From contig VEOW01000188.1 of NCBI GenBank assembly GCA_012026785.1, forward strand, positions 1 to 33,145: a DNA stretch of 33,145 bases, written 5' to 3'. The notes under the pieces are model-generated. The model worked only from the letters and a program-made list of their open reading frames with translations, was not told where the DNA came from and did not search any database. This document shows, piece by piece, positions 1 through 8,066 of this stretch (positions are counted from its first letter, which is position 1; every line of letters begins with the position of its first letter). The DNA is from Chloroflexota bacterium. Its GTDB lineage: Bacteria; Chloroflexota; Limnocylindria; Limnocylindrales; CSP1-4. The translations under genes were made by a program, and so were the position numbers.

Positions 1-34
1 GTCCGGTCCGGGCTGCCCGGGGCCGAAGGGGTCC

Positions 35-445
35 TCAGCGCCCCCGTCGCGCCTGGCCCGCCTCGCCGCGCGAGCGCGCCAGTTCCACCCCGCCGACGCT
101 GGCCACCGCCGCGTACGCCCCCGCCGCCGGGATGGCAACCGGGCCGTTGACCGCGAACACGATTCGGAGCTCCGAACCCGGCACCGCGCCCGGCGGCCGG
201 CCAGCCTCGAAGTCGGCGCCGATCTTGGGGTCCATCGCATTGCCGTCGGCGTCCTCGAAATGCAGGTCGAGATGGTGCCGCTGGTTCGTCTCGTTCCAGT
301 CGACGTCGATCGCAACCGCGATGCCGACCATGATCTGGGCCGGGAAGGTCGGGAAGCGCAGGACCCGCCATGCCCCACCGAGGACGTACAGCTTGCCGTC
401 CACGGCCTGGGCGCTGTCGGCGAGCAGGAGGGCATGGATCTGCAT
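35..445 (-). CDS. DUF6941-like protein, 136 aa
   Basis: The N-terminus reads MQIHALLLADSAQAVDGKLY, followed by VLGG, a WNETNQRHHL motif near residue 52 and a GRPPG segment near residue 82. This is the pattern I recall for DUF6941, a small beta-rich family of unknown function. The open frame runs further upstream, but the family-like sequence begins at this ATG. A -10-like TACCCT (453-458, minus strand) sits 7 nt before it, which fits a leaderless transcript and decides the start. The C-terminus is Arg-rich. The function is unknown, and the family assignment rests on motif memory. Confidence 0.75.
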   Translation of the reverse strand: MQIHALLLADSAQAVDGKLYVLGGAWRVLRFPTFPAQIMVGIAVAIDVDWNETNQRHHLDLHFEDADGNAMDPKIGADFEAGRPPGAVPGSELRIVFAVNGPVAIPAAGAYAAVASVGGVELARSRGEAGQARRGR

Positions 446-497
446 GTCCAGAAGGGTAGCGCCGGCGGTGGAGGGCCGGACGGGCCTGGCCGGCCCG

Positions 498-902
498 TCA
501 GGGCAGGATCGAGGCCGGTGTCCAGTCTGCGGCGAGCGCCAGCCACAGCAGGCCGAGGTCGATGACGAGGCCGAGCGCGAGCCACGGATGGAAGAACAGG
601 ACCAGCAGGGCGATTGAGGCCACCGTTCCGAGGAACAGCGTTGGGAACCAGACGCCGATCGGCAGGACGCCGACGACGGCCAGCGCCGCGAGCGCGAAGC
701 CGCCGAGGGTCGCGGCCGTGAGGGCCAGGCCCAGGGCACGAGTGATGTCGGCGTCGAACCCGGCGGGCGTGAGCAGCCACGAGCGGGCAAGCTCGAACGG
801 CCATGCTGGTCCGCCGGCGGTCGCCGGCGGCCGGGGACCGATGAACGCGGCGTGGATGGCGCCATGAGCAAGCAGGAATGCAGCGACGAGGAGCTTGGTC
901 AT
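498..902 (-). CDS. Small four-helix membrane protein, 134 aa
   Basis: The protein begins MTKLLVAAFLLAHGAIHAAF and has about four hydrophobic stretches: residues 3-20, about 55-80, 84-105 and 108-125. It should be an integral membrane protein. A His pair in the first helix (AHGAIHAAF) recalls small DoxX/DUF-type membrane proteins, but I do not recognise a family. The frame extends upstream without good coding character, so the start was placed at the ATG opening the first helix. No Shine-Dalgarno sequence is evident, so the exact start is uncertain. The function is unknown. Confidence 0.6.
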   Translation of the reverse strand: MTKLLVAAFLLAHGAIHAAFIGPRPPATAGGPAWPFELARSWLLTPAGFDADITRALGLALTAATLGGFALAALAVVGVLPIGVWFPTLFLGTVASIALLVLFFHPWLALGLVIDLGLLWLALAADWTPASILP

Positions 903-1065
903 CTGAACCGACCGCGCCGAGCGCGACTCCCGGGAGAGGGCGAGGCGGCCGCCCTGACCGTTCCCGTCTCGCGACGATCGTTTCGGGTCCGCGGTCGCCG
1001 GGGTAGGGTCGGCCGGCCCGGATTGGGCGTCTCCATCGGCCCGATCGATGGGCCGCGAGGATCGA

Positions 1066-2202
1066 CTAGCGGAGGGCCTCCGCGGCGTCGCTCCGTGCCC
1101 GCCGCTCGCCGCCCGCGTCGCCCGGCCCGGCTGTGTCGGCGGCGTCGTCCGCCTCGGACACGACGCGGCGCGCGGTTCGCGCTGCCCGTTGCCGCGGCCG
1201 CGCTGGCTGTGCCACATGGAACGGCGGCACGACCGCGAGCGGCGGCATCCTGACCTCCTGCTCGATCGTGTCGCCGAACGCCTCGAGCTGCGTCGCCCGG
1301 CCCGGAACGTGGGCCGACGGCGCGACCGACCGAGCCCGCTCGAGGTGGGTCATCTGGTCGTCGAAGAAGATGTGCGGGCGGAAGATCCGCAGGACCTGGG
1401 TCTTGTCCGCGCCGCCGAGGAAGAACGACTCGTCGATTCGAACGCCCCAGTCGCGGAGCGTGTTGATGACCCGCATGTGGGCCTGGGCGTTGCGCGAGGT
1501 CACGAGGGCCGTTCGAACGGGCGCCTCACCCTCCGGGAAGGCGGCCTGGAGCCGGTGCAGCGCCCGCAGGAACGGCTCGAACGGACCCGGCCGCAGCGGC
1601 ACGGCGACGTGCTCCGCCTCGTGACGCTGGAACTCGTCGAGGCCGTAGGCCTGGTAGACCGCCTCGGATTCGTCGCCGAACAGGACGGCGTCGCCATCGA
1701 ACGCGAACCGGACCTCGGCCTCCTCCTCGCCCGCCTCGGGCTCGACTCGCTCGGGCGGCGGCAGCACGAGCGCCGCCGGCACACCGGCTGACAGGGCCTC
1801 GACGACGGACTTCGACTCGGCCGACAGGAACAGTGAGCAGTGGAACGCGGCGAGATACGGCCACGGATCGCGGCCGCCACGGAAGACGCCGCGCTCGATC
1901 GGCAGGCGGTGGTGGGCGATCGAGTTGAAGACGCGGACCGCGGATTCGGCATCGTTGCGCGAGACCAGGACGACCTCGACGAGGTTGCGACCCGCGCGAC
2001 GGTTGATGTCCAGCAAGCCCCGGATAACCGAGAAGGCCGTGCCGGGCGCCAGCGGCTCGTCCTCGCGCGCCTGCTGGTACTCGCGGTAGGCGGCCAGCCC
2101 CTGGCGCTCGAAGACGCGGTTCTCCTCCTCGAGATCGAACAGCGCCCGGGTCGTGATTCCGACCACGAGCTTGTCCTCGAGCGAGTAGGCCACCGCTGCC
2201 AC
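1066..2202 (-). CDS. 5'-nucleotidase, cN-I (cytosolic 5'-nucleotidase I) family
   Basis: The protein of about 378 aa has the hallmarks of the cytosolic 5'-nucleotidase I family: GITTRALFDLEEENRVF near the N-terminus, EDEPLAPGTAF, VVLVSRNDAESAVRVFNSI, an FDGDAVLFGDE acidic motif mid-protein, RTALVTSRNA, WGVRIDESFFLGG and IFFDDQ. The family hydrolyses nucleoside 5'-monophosphates in the cytosol through a HAD-like acidic active site. The last 70 or so residues are Arg/Ala-rich and outside the conserved fold. The start is GTG at 2202. A second in-frame GTG at 2193 lies 11 nt after a GGAGG and may be the true start. The gene stands alone, with no nucleotide-salvage neighbour. Confidence 0.85.
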   Translation of the reverse strand: MAAVAYSLEDKLVVGITTRALFDLEEENRVFERQGLAAYREYQQAREDEPLAPGTAFSVIRGLLDINRRAGRNLVEVVLVSRNDAESAVRVFNSIAHHRLPIERGVFRGGRDPWPYLAAFHCSLFLSAESKSVVEALSAGVPAALVLPPPERVEPEAGEEEAEVRFAFDGDAVLFGDESEAVYQAYGLDEFQRHEAEHVAVPLRPGPFEPFLRALHRLQAAFPEGEAPVRTALVTSRNAQAHMRVINTLRDWGVRIDESFFLGGADKTQVLRIFRPHIFFDDQMTHLERARSVAPSAHVPGRATQLEAFGDTIEQEVRMPPLAVVPPFHVAQPARPRQRAARTARRVVSEADDAADTAGPGDAGGERRARSDAAEALR

Positions 2203-2437
2203 GACCTCCAGTCCGTGCGCCGCGCTTCCGGCCGGCGCGCGACGTGACTCTACCGCACGCCGTACCGGTGTCGATGGCTGAATCGTCCCGCGCGCCGTGC
2301 TCGCCCAGGCGCTTGACCACGTTTATGTCTAATGCCCACCCCACGGGTACTCGTCCGAGGCTTTCTGCCACCTGCACATGAGATGGGCGCATGACACGAT
2401 CCGGCGATCGGGCCGATGCTCGCTCGTGCTCAGTTCG

Positions 2438-3904
2438 TCAGCGCCGTGCGCGCCGCAGGCCGGGCGGCGGTGCCTTGTGCCCGTGGCACGGTCGCTTGAC
2501 AGAATCCCGGCTCGGTCGCGAGGGCCTCGCAGGCGGGATGTTCTCGTTGCTCCGGAACAGGTTGGCGGGGTCGTAGCGCGCCTTGATCGCGGCGAGCCGG
2601 TCGAACGTCGCCCCCGGGTAGGCGGCCCGGATCCGCTCGGGACCCTCGCCCGACAGGAAGTTGACGTAGATGCCCGTCAACCCCTGGTCGATCGCGCCAG
2701 CGACGCCTTCGACCCAGGCCTGCCGCGACGGCCGCTCCTCGAGCGAGGCGTACGACGCGACCACGATGGCCATGATCCGGTTCGAACGATGGGCGTAGGC
2801 GGTCGCGTCGGCCGGGACCCGGGCGGCAGCCCCGTCGACGACCCGCAGCTGGACGGCCCGCAGGGGCGCGTCGAGCCGGTCCATCGCGGCGACGATCGTC
2901 TCAGCGGCCGCGCGGTCCACGTGGTCGATGAACAGCGATCGACCGGTGACGGCGAAGCCGGGACCCTCGCCCTCCTCGGGCGGGTACATCTCCGGGTAGG
3001 CCATCGGCCGGGTCAGGTCGGCGTGGGGTGTCGTCAAGGCCCGGAAGGGCGCCAGCGCCCGCTGTCCGGCCTCGGTCTCGCCGGCGAAGCCGAGGAACGC
3101 AAAGATCACGGTCGTGCCGTGATGCTCCGGCGCCACGAATGGCAGTGGCGGGCAGGGCATGACGTTGACGATCGCGCTGAGCTCCTCGGGCGCCGCCTCG
3201 GCGGCGGCCATGAAGCCCTGGACCACCTCGGCGGAGGCCGGCAGGACGAGCATCCCGCCCACGAACGACGGCAGCTCCACGAGGCGGAACCGGAAGCGCG
3301 TCGCGACGCCGAAGTTGCCGCCGCCGCCGCGAATCGCCCAGAACAGGTCGGGCTCGTGCTCGGCGTCGACCAGCCGCAGCTGCCCGTCGGCCGTGACGAT
3401 CTCCGCGGCGAGCAGTGAGTCGATCGTCAGCCCGTGCTTGCGGACGAGATAGCCGGCCCCGCCGCCGAGGGTGATCCCACCGATGCCGACCGAGCCCGTG
3501 TCGCCGAAGCCGACGGCCAGGCCATGCTCGGCCAGCGCCCGCGTGACCTCACCCGCCGTGAGACCGGTTTCGAACCAGCCGGTCCGCCCGGCGACGTCGA
3601 TCTCCATGGCTTTCATGTCGCGCAGGTCGATGACGATCCCGTCGTCGACGACGCCATGCCCCTCGCCAGAGTGGCCGCCACTCAGGACCGCGAGGGGCAG
3701 GCTGCTCTCGCGAGCGACGGCGATGACCGTGGCGATGTCGTCGGCACCGGCGACGCGGACGATCGCGGCCGGGCGGCGATCGACATGACCGGCGGCGACC
3801 TTGCGGGCCGGGTCGTAGTCGGGGTCGTCGGGCCGGATGACCCGGCCGCGAACCTGGCTGGCGAGCGAGTCGAACAGGGTGTTGAGGGTGGGTGTCAGGG
3901 ACAT
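2438..3904 (-). CDS. FAD-binding oxidoreductase, berberine-bridge type
   Basis: This 488-aa protein has a PCMH/VAO FAD-binding domain over about residues 40-215. It shows the SGGHSGEGHG loop, whose first His is the usual 8-alpha-histidyl FAD attachment site, then GSVGIGGITLGGGAGYLVRK and DLFWAIRGGGGNFGV. A BBE C-terminal region ends in YDPANLFRSNENI. The Cys that makes a second flavin bond in berberine bridge enzyme appears replaced by Thr (GDTGSVGIGG), so flavin should be singly attached. About 27 basic residues follow NIPP, where the family normally ends, which suggests loss of the original stop. The substrate cannot be told. The start is supported by GGAG about 9 nt upstream. Confidence 0.88.
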   Translation of the reverse strand: MSLTPTLNTLFDSLASQVRGRVIRPDDPDYDPARKVAAGHVDRRPAAIVRVAGADDIATVIAVARESSLPLAVLSGGHSGEGHGVVDDGIVIDLRDMKAMEIDVAGRTGWFETGLTAGEVTRALAEHGLAVGFGDTGSVGIGGITLGGGAGYLVRKHGLTIDSLLAAEIVTADGQLRLVDAEHEPDLFWAIRGGGGNFGVATRFRFRLVELPSFVGGMLVLPASAEVVQGFMAAAEAAPEELSAIVNVMPCPPLPFVAPEHHGTTVIFAFLGFAGETEAGQRALAPFRALTTPHADLTRPMAYPEMYPPEEGEGPGFAVTGRSLFIDHVDRAAAETIVAAMDRLDAPLRAVQLRVVDGAAARVPADATAYAHRSNRIMAIVVASYASLEERPSRQAWVEGVAGAIDQGLTGIYVNFLSGEGPERIRAAYPGATFDRLAAIKARYDPANLFRSNENIPPARPSRPSRDSVKRPCHGHKAPPPGLRRARR

Positions 3905-3905
3905 G

Positions 3906-3977
3906 GTGGGACGCTCCGTGATTCAGGGAGGGGCAGGGTACGGCGGCCTCCAGAAATGCGTCGATCGAGCGTCCCAC
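3906..3977. promoter_or_regulatory. Inverted repeat masking the FAD-oxidoreductase ribosome binding site
   Basis: GTGGGACGCTC (3906-3916) and its exact reverse complement GAGCGTCCCAC (3967-3977) are separated by 50 bp just upstream of the minus-strand start at 3904. The proximal arm contains the GGAG ribosome binding site, so RNA pairing could hide it. It could equally be a two-site protein operator. The repeat is directly visible; its role is inferred. Confidence 0.5.
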
Positions 3978-3999
3978 GATTCGACAGCGAGCGCGAGAT

Positions 4000-4473
4000 T
4001 CAGCGACGCCGGTAGTCGATCTCCCAGCGGGTCGTCCAGGTCGCGCCGCCGTCCAGGCTGAGCTCCCAGGTCCACCGGAACCGGTCGGCTTCGAGGTCAC
4101 GGAAGACCATCCGCTGCCGCGCAGCCGCCCCGCGCTCCGGGGCGAGCCGGACGAACCCGAAGTTCCCGTCGACACGCTCCCCGACGAGGTCGAGGTAGCC
4201 GCCCGAGTCGTCGACCCAGGTCTGGCGCCACAGCGCCCGCTCCGGATCGAACACCGACCACGACTGCCCGACCAGCCTCGAGTCGGCGTCGCCACCCTCG
4301 AACTGCTCGTGGAGCACGTGGCCCCCGAGGATCCAGGCGAGCCGATTGGTGCCCGATCCACCGGCCCACGAGACGTCCCAGTCGCCGACCCAGAAGTCGA
4401 GCTCGTGACCGTCGAATGGGCGCCCGGCGGCGCCCGTCGGCGACCCGGCGTCCGTCGGCGGGTCGTCGCCCAC
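4000..4473 (-). CDS. DUF1579-like protein, 157 aa
   Basis: The core begins FDGHELDFWVGDWDVSW and continues with ILGGHVLHEQFEGG, QSWSVFDPERALWRQTWVDD, GGYLDLVGE and a terminal WELSLDGGATWTTRWEIDYR. This alternating beta pattern with paired Trp is typical of DUF1579-like lipocalin-type folds, whose function is generally unknown. The proposed start is GTG at 4473; a TTG at 4479 overlaps the upstream stop codon. Either start places the gene immediately after the membrane-protein gene ending at 4476, so the two are probably coupled. No signal peptide is visible, so the protein is likely cytoplasmic. Confidence 0.7.
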   Translation of the reverse strand: MGDDPPTDAGSPTGAAGRPFDGHELDFWVGDWDVSWAGGSGTNRLAWILGGHVLHEQFEGGDADSRLVGQSWSVFDPERALWRQTWVDDSGGYLDLVGERVDGNFGFVRLAPERGAAARQRMVFRDLEADRFRWTWELSLDGGATWTTRWEIDYRRR

Positions 4474-4475
4474 GC

Positions 4476-4841
4476 TCAACCGGTCAGGAACAGGCCGATC
4501 AGCGCGCCGCCGACAACGGCGTAGGTCACCAGCCACAGCCATGGCTCGGCTCGACCCAGGCCGCCCATCGACGCGCCGAGGGTTCGCAGCAGCGGGATTG
4601 CCGCGACCGACACGCCGGCGAGGAGGGCATGGCTCGGCGCCGGCTCGCCGCCCGACGATTGCCACATGGCGCCCGTCACGACCTCTGCGACGACGATCGC
4701 GAGCACGACGTACGCGAACCGGTCGAACCACGCCTTGGCTGGCAGCCGTTCCAGGCCCAGCCCCCAGGCGACCGACCAGACCATGCCGGCCACGACCGCC
4801 GCGCCGGTGACGTAGCCGAGGATCGAATGCAGGGCGTCCAT
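4476..4841 (-). CDS. Four-TM membrane protein, 121 aa
   Basis: The protein starts MDALHSILGYVTGAAVVAGM and has four hydrophobic segments at about residues 5-27, 40-60, 72-88 and 100-119. A -10-like TACCCT (4853-4858) precedes the ATG by 11 nt, suggesting a very short leader. The stop is followed at once by the DUF1579-like gene. I recognise no family, and the function is unknown. Confidence 0.6.
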   Translation of the reverse strand: MDALHSILGYVTGAAVVAGMVWSVAWGLGLERLPAKAWFDRFAYVVLAIVVAEVVTGAMWQSSGGEPAPSHALLAGVSVAAIPLLRTLGASMGGLGRAEPWLWLVTYAVVGGALIGLFLTG

Positions 4842-4898
4842 GTGCCGGGCCGAGGGTAGCGCGTGCCTGGCGCCGTCAGGTGGCGGGACCGCGTCGGA

Positions 4899-5939
4899 TT
4901 ACGGCCACTCGAGCGTGGCGCGAAAGATCTTGGTTCCCGGCTGATTGCCGATCTCGAGGAAGTACTCCAGCTCGCCGTTTCGATGGAGCAGGGCGGCGTC
5001 CCAGGCACCGCCGGTCAGCGGGAAGTCGGACAGTTCGATGTTGGGGCCCGGCAGCTTGGTCCAGGTTCGACCGTCGGTCGAGGTCGCCAGGCCCCGGGTC
5101 TTGAGATCCAGGCCGGAGTAGACCATGACGAGGCCCGAGGGTGTCGAGGCGACGCGCGGCCGGTCGAGGGCGCTGAACTCCCACGATTCAGTCGCCTCGA
5201 GCACGGGTGCCTCGTCCTTGGTCCAGGTGATCCCGTCGTCGGAGAACGCGACGCCGATGACGCCGGTGCCGCGACCCGAACCGCTCAGCCCGGTGTCGTA
5301 GAGCGCCCACTGGTCGCCGACGCGGACGACGGACGGCCAGGTGACGCCGGCGCTGTCGAAGGCCCCGTCCGGGCCGACCGGCACGATCGGTTCCTCGTCG
5401 ACCGTCCAGGGGCCCCCGGGGGCGGCAGCGGTCATGCGCCACACCTGCCACGGGCTGGTCGAGGACACCGTCTCGAAGATCAGCACCCACGTCCCGTCGT
5501 CGTCGAGGTAGCCGGTCGAGACGTCGATGCCGGGGTCGGCCATCTCGAAGTCCTCGGAGTCGAGTGCGGCGGTGGCCTCGTCGCGCGTCCAGGTGACGCC
5601 ATCGTCGGAGGTGAGATGCGGCACTCGAACTCGACCCGGCCACTGGCTGAAGGTGTTGGCGAACATGTGCAGCGTTCCGTCGACCTCGATGACGGCGCCG
5701 GGGTTGATGTACTTCTCTGCCTCGAACCCGGCGAGCGCCGGGTCGACGACGGCCTCGGCGCCGAACTCGAATCGCTGGCTGACCGGCGGCGGCGCCGTGT
5801 CGGTCGGCTCAGCGGTGGGGGTCGCCGTCGGCGCCGCGGTCGGCGGCGGGGGCGAGGGACTCGGTGACGCCGTCGTCCCGCACGCGGCGATGGGCAGGCA
5901 CAGCAGCGGAACCACCGCGAGGACCTGCAGACGCCTCAT
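4899..5939 (-). CDS. Lipoprotein with glycosidase-like five-bladed beta-propeller
   Basis: The N-terminus MRRLQVLAVVPLLCLPIAAC is a lipoprotein signal with lipobox IAAC and lipidated Cys20. A Pro/Thr/Ser-rich linker of about 35 residues follows. The rest alternates short strands with repeats of the type SDDGVTWTRDE, AFSDDGITWTKDE and ATSTDGRTWTKLP. This pattern resembles GH43/GH32-like propellers and exo-sialidase-like repeats. ADPGIDVSTGY and SALDRPRVAS could hold acidic active-site residues, but I cannot assign a catalytic triad. It is expected to be anchored outside the cell, perhaps binding or cutting glycans. GTG at 5948 is an alternative start. It lies a few bases after the stop of the upstream gene, so the two are probably cotranscribed. 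Confidence 0.72.
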   Translation of the reverse strand: MRRLQVLAVVPLLCLPIAACGTTASPSPSPPPPTAAPTATPTAEPTDTAPPPVSQRFEFGAEAVVDPALAGFEAEKYINPGAVIEVDGTLHMFANTFSQWPGRVRVPHLTSDDGVTWTRDEATAALDSEDFEMADPGIDVSTGYLDDDGTWVLIFETVSSTSPWQVWRMTAAAPGGPWTVDEEPIVPVGPDGAFDSAGVTWPSVVRVGDQWALYDTGLSGSGRGTGVIGVAFSDDGITWTKDEAPVLEATESWEFSALDRPRVASTPSGLVMVYSGLDLKTRGLATSTDGRTWTKLPGPNIELSDFPLTGGAWDAALLHRNGELEYFLEIGNQPGTKIFRATLEWP

Positions 5940-5954
5940 CGTCGGCACTTTGGG

Positions 5955-6989
5955 TCAGCGAGATGACACTCCCATGACTCGACCGTACGACTCGTCGCGG
6001 GCGCTGGTCGTGCGTTCCCAGCGAGACGTCATGGTCGGCGCTGGTCCGAGAACGACGCTCGCCCGCCAGCGATACGTCAGCGGCCACGAACGGAACGCCG
6101 GCACGATCGTCGTCACGAGGCGCATCAGCAGGGGCAGCGGCCCTGGGTTCCACTTCGAGGTCGAGTCCATTGCCAGCTGAACGTCCTCACCATCGCGCCG
6201 CGCCCGCCACGTTCCGGACACGATCGACGGCGCGTCGTCGATGTCCAGGCGCCACGCACCAGCAAGCTCTTGCCCGTTGGGAAGCTGGCGCAGATCCGGC
6301 AGCGCCGGATCGAGACGGAGGCGCGCCTCGTGGCCGCCGTTGGCGACGGCAACACCGGGGCCACCCTCCCCGGCGGCATCGAGCGGCCCATCGTGGTTCT
6401 CGTTCAACCGTACGGCGACCAGGTCGGCCGCGTACTTGATCAGGCGCCGGCCGTGGAACCTGGCACCCGGCAGACGACCGGTCGCGGCGGGCCGCCCCTC
6501 GATGAGGATCTCCGGCTCCCGCCCGCCCGTTCGCACGAGGTCGAACTGGGGCATCCAGACGAGGAGCATCGAGGTCGGCTGTTCGATCGCTGCCCCGAAC
6601 GGCGCGAGCAACGCGCCTGGGGCGCGGCGGCGCTCATCGGTGTCGTCCACCCGGACCTCGATGCGCCGGCCTTCGGCGTCGCCGAACGCCACGTCGGCCA
6701 TGACGCCAAATGCTGTGACGTCCAGCCGCGCCGGCGCGATCGTCGATTCCCGCCACTCGCCGAGGCCGGCGCCGATGCCGTAGCCGCCCGGATCGAGTCG
6801 CAGGCCCGGCTGGCGGTAGACGTCGACGCGGCCATCACGGCGCCGGTTGGCGAGGACCGCGACGCCCGTGCCATGAACGTCGTCGTCGAAGGCCTGGATC
6901 TCCAGGCCCGCATACGTCGGATGGTCGGCGAGCTCGAAGTTGAGCATTCGGTCGATCGTCTCGATCGACAGGGAGAAGGGATTGAGCAT
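5955..6989 (-). CDS. Uncharacterised 344-aa protein
   Basis: I do not recognise this protein. It starts MLNPFSLSIETIDRMLNFEL. It looks largely beta-stranded, is rich in charged residues, and has no signal peptide or clear membrane helix. A weakly hydrophobic stretch, PLPLLMRLVTTIVPAF, lies near residue 300. The pattern (GGYGIGAGLGEWRES, RRLIKYAADLVAVRLNE) hints at an acetoacetate-decarboxylase- or lipocalin-like beta fold, but that is a guess. It is a real gene by length, strand and tight 3' linkage to the lipoprotein gene. The start codon lacks a clear ribosome binding site, and the in-frame ATG at codon 15 is an alternative. Confidence 0.6.
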   Translation of the reverse strand: MLNPFSLSIETIDRMLNFELADHPTYAGLEIQAFDDDVHGTGVAVLANRRRDGRVDVYRQPGLRLDPGGYGIGAGLGEWRESTIAPARLDVTAFGVMADVAFGDAEGRRIEVRVDDTDERRRAPGALLAPFGAAIEQPTSMLLVWMPQFDLVRTGGREPEILIEGRPAATGRLPGARFHGRRLIKYAADLVAVRLNENHDGPLDAAGEGGPGVAVANGGHEARLRLDPALPDLRQLPNGQELAGAWRLDIDDAPSIVSGTWRARRDGEDVQLAMDSTSKWNPGPLPLLMRLVTTIVPAFRSWPLTYRWRASVVLGPAPTMTSRWERTTSARDESYGRVMGVSSR

Positions 6990-7070
6990 GACTCGAGGGT
7001 GATGGCGGCGGACGCCGGCGGGGGACCGCCGTCAGGCCGGTTCGGGCCGGGCCCTTTGGCCCGAATCGAA

Positions 7071-8066
7071 CTAGACCAGCTCAGTCGGAATCAGCGGGAA
7101 GTCCAGCAGGCGCTGACCCCGGGCGACGCGAAGGCGGCAGGCGCGGCCGACGAGGTCACCGACCAGGAGACGCTGTAGATCCGCGACGCCCTCGATCGGA
7201 TGGTCGTCGAGCTGGACGATGAGGTCGCCGGGCTTGCCGCCGGCCGTTGCGGCCGGGCTCGGCTGCAGGAGCTGGACCACTTCGAGGGCTCGCCCGCGCC
7301 CGAGATCGCGGGCGAGCGGCAGCGGCAGCGGCCGGCTGCCACCAGCGACGCCGAGATACGCTCGGCGCACCCGGCCGTCGCGCATCAGCGAGGCGAGGAT
7401 CGCCCGGGTCGTGGCGTCGATCGGGACGGCCAGGCCGAGGCCGATCCCCGCGACCGCGGTGTTGATGCCCACCACTCGTCCCCGCGAATCCGCGAGGGCG
7501 CCGCCGGAGTTGCCGGGATTGAGCGCCGCGTCGGTCTGGATGACGTTCTCCACGAGCCGGCTGGCGCGGCCGTTGCCGGCCGCAAGCGAGCGCCCGCGCG
7601 CGCTCACGACCCCGGCCGTGACCGAGCCCGCGAAGCCGAGGGGATTCCCGATCGCCACGACGAGCTGGCCGACCTTGAGCCGGGCGGCATCACCGAGGCG
7701 CGCGGGCACCAGGTCGCCGTCGGCGCGGAGGACGGCAAGGTCGGAGAGCGGATCGCGGCCCACCACTCGAAACTCGCGCTCCGAGCCGTCCACGAACGCC
7801 GCCGTCCCGCGAGCGCTGGTGGCAACGACATGGGCCGAGGTGACAAGAAACCCGTCGGGCGTGAACGCCACCCCGGAGCCCGCACCCGAACCCCAGCCAC
7901 CCTGGCGGGTGACGCGCAGGCTCGCGACCGACGGGATGAGGGTCTCGGCGACGGAGCTGACGGCGGCCGAGTAGGCATCGAGGACCGCGACGTCGTCTTC
8001 GCCCGGTTCGGGCGCGTCGAAGCCCCCGGGAGGCATCGCCGGCATTCGCTCCGCGACCATCGACAT
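7071..8066 (-). CDS. HtrA-like trypsin/PDZ serine protease (second of pair)
   Basis: This 331-aa S1C-type protease has a complete triad: His79 in TSAHVV, Asp109 in DPLSDLAVL and Ser187 in LNPGNSGGAL. Other family motifs are present (QLVVAIGNPLGF, GVVSARGRS, INTAVAG). A C-terminal PDZ domain spans about residues 230-328 (SPAATAGGKPGDLIVQLDD). Unlike classical DegP/HtrA it has neither signal peptide nor N-terminal membrane anchor, so it appears cytosolic. Its ATG overlaps the upstream protease stop as TGATG, implying translational coupling. The target proteins are unknown. It may belong to protein quality control or to a regulated proteolytic switch run by the adjacent HxlR regulator. Confidence 0.88.
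   Translation of the reverse strand: MSMVAERMPAMPPGGFDAPEPGEDDVAVLDAYSAAVSSVAETLIPSVASLRVTRQGGWGSGAGSGVAFTPDGFLVTSAHVVATSARGTAAFVDGSEREFRVVGRDPLSDLAVLRADGDLVPARLGDAARLKVGQLVVAIGNPLGFAGSVTAGVVSARGRSLAAGNGRASRLVENVIQTDAALNPGNSGGALADSRGRVVGINTAVAGIGLGLAVPIDATTRAILASLMRDGRVRRAYLGVAGGSRPLPLPLARDLGRGRALEVVQLLQPSPAATAGGKPGDLIVQLDDHPIEGVADLQRLLVGDLVGRACRLRVARGQRLLDFPLIPTELV

Noticed and set aside
2203-2437. Promoter between the FAD oxidoreductase and the nucleotidase
   Set aside because: TTGACC and TAAT words occur, but with wrong spacing on both strands.
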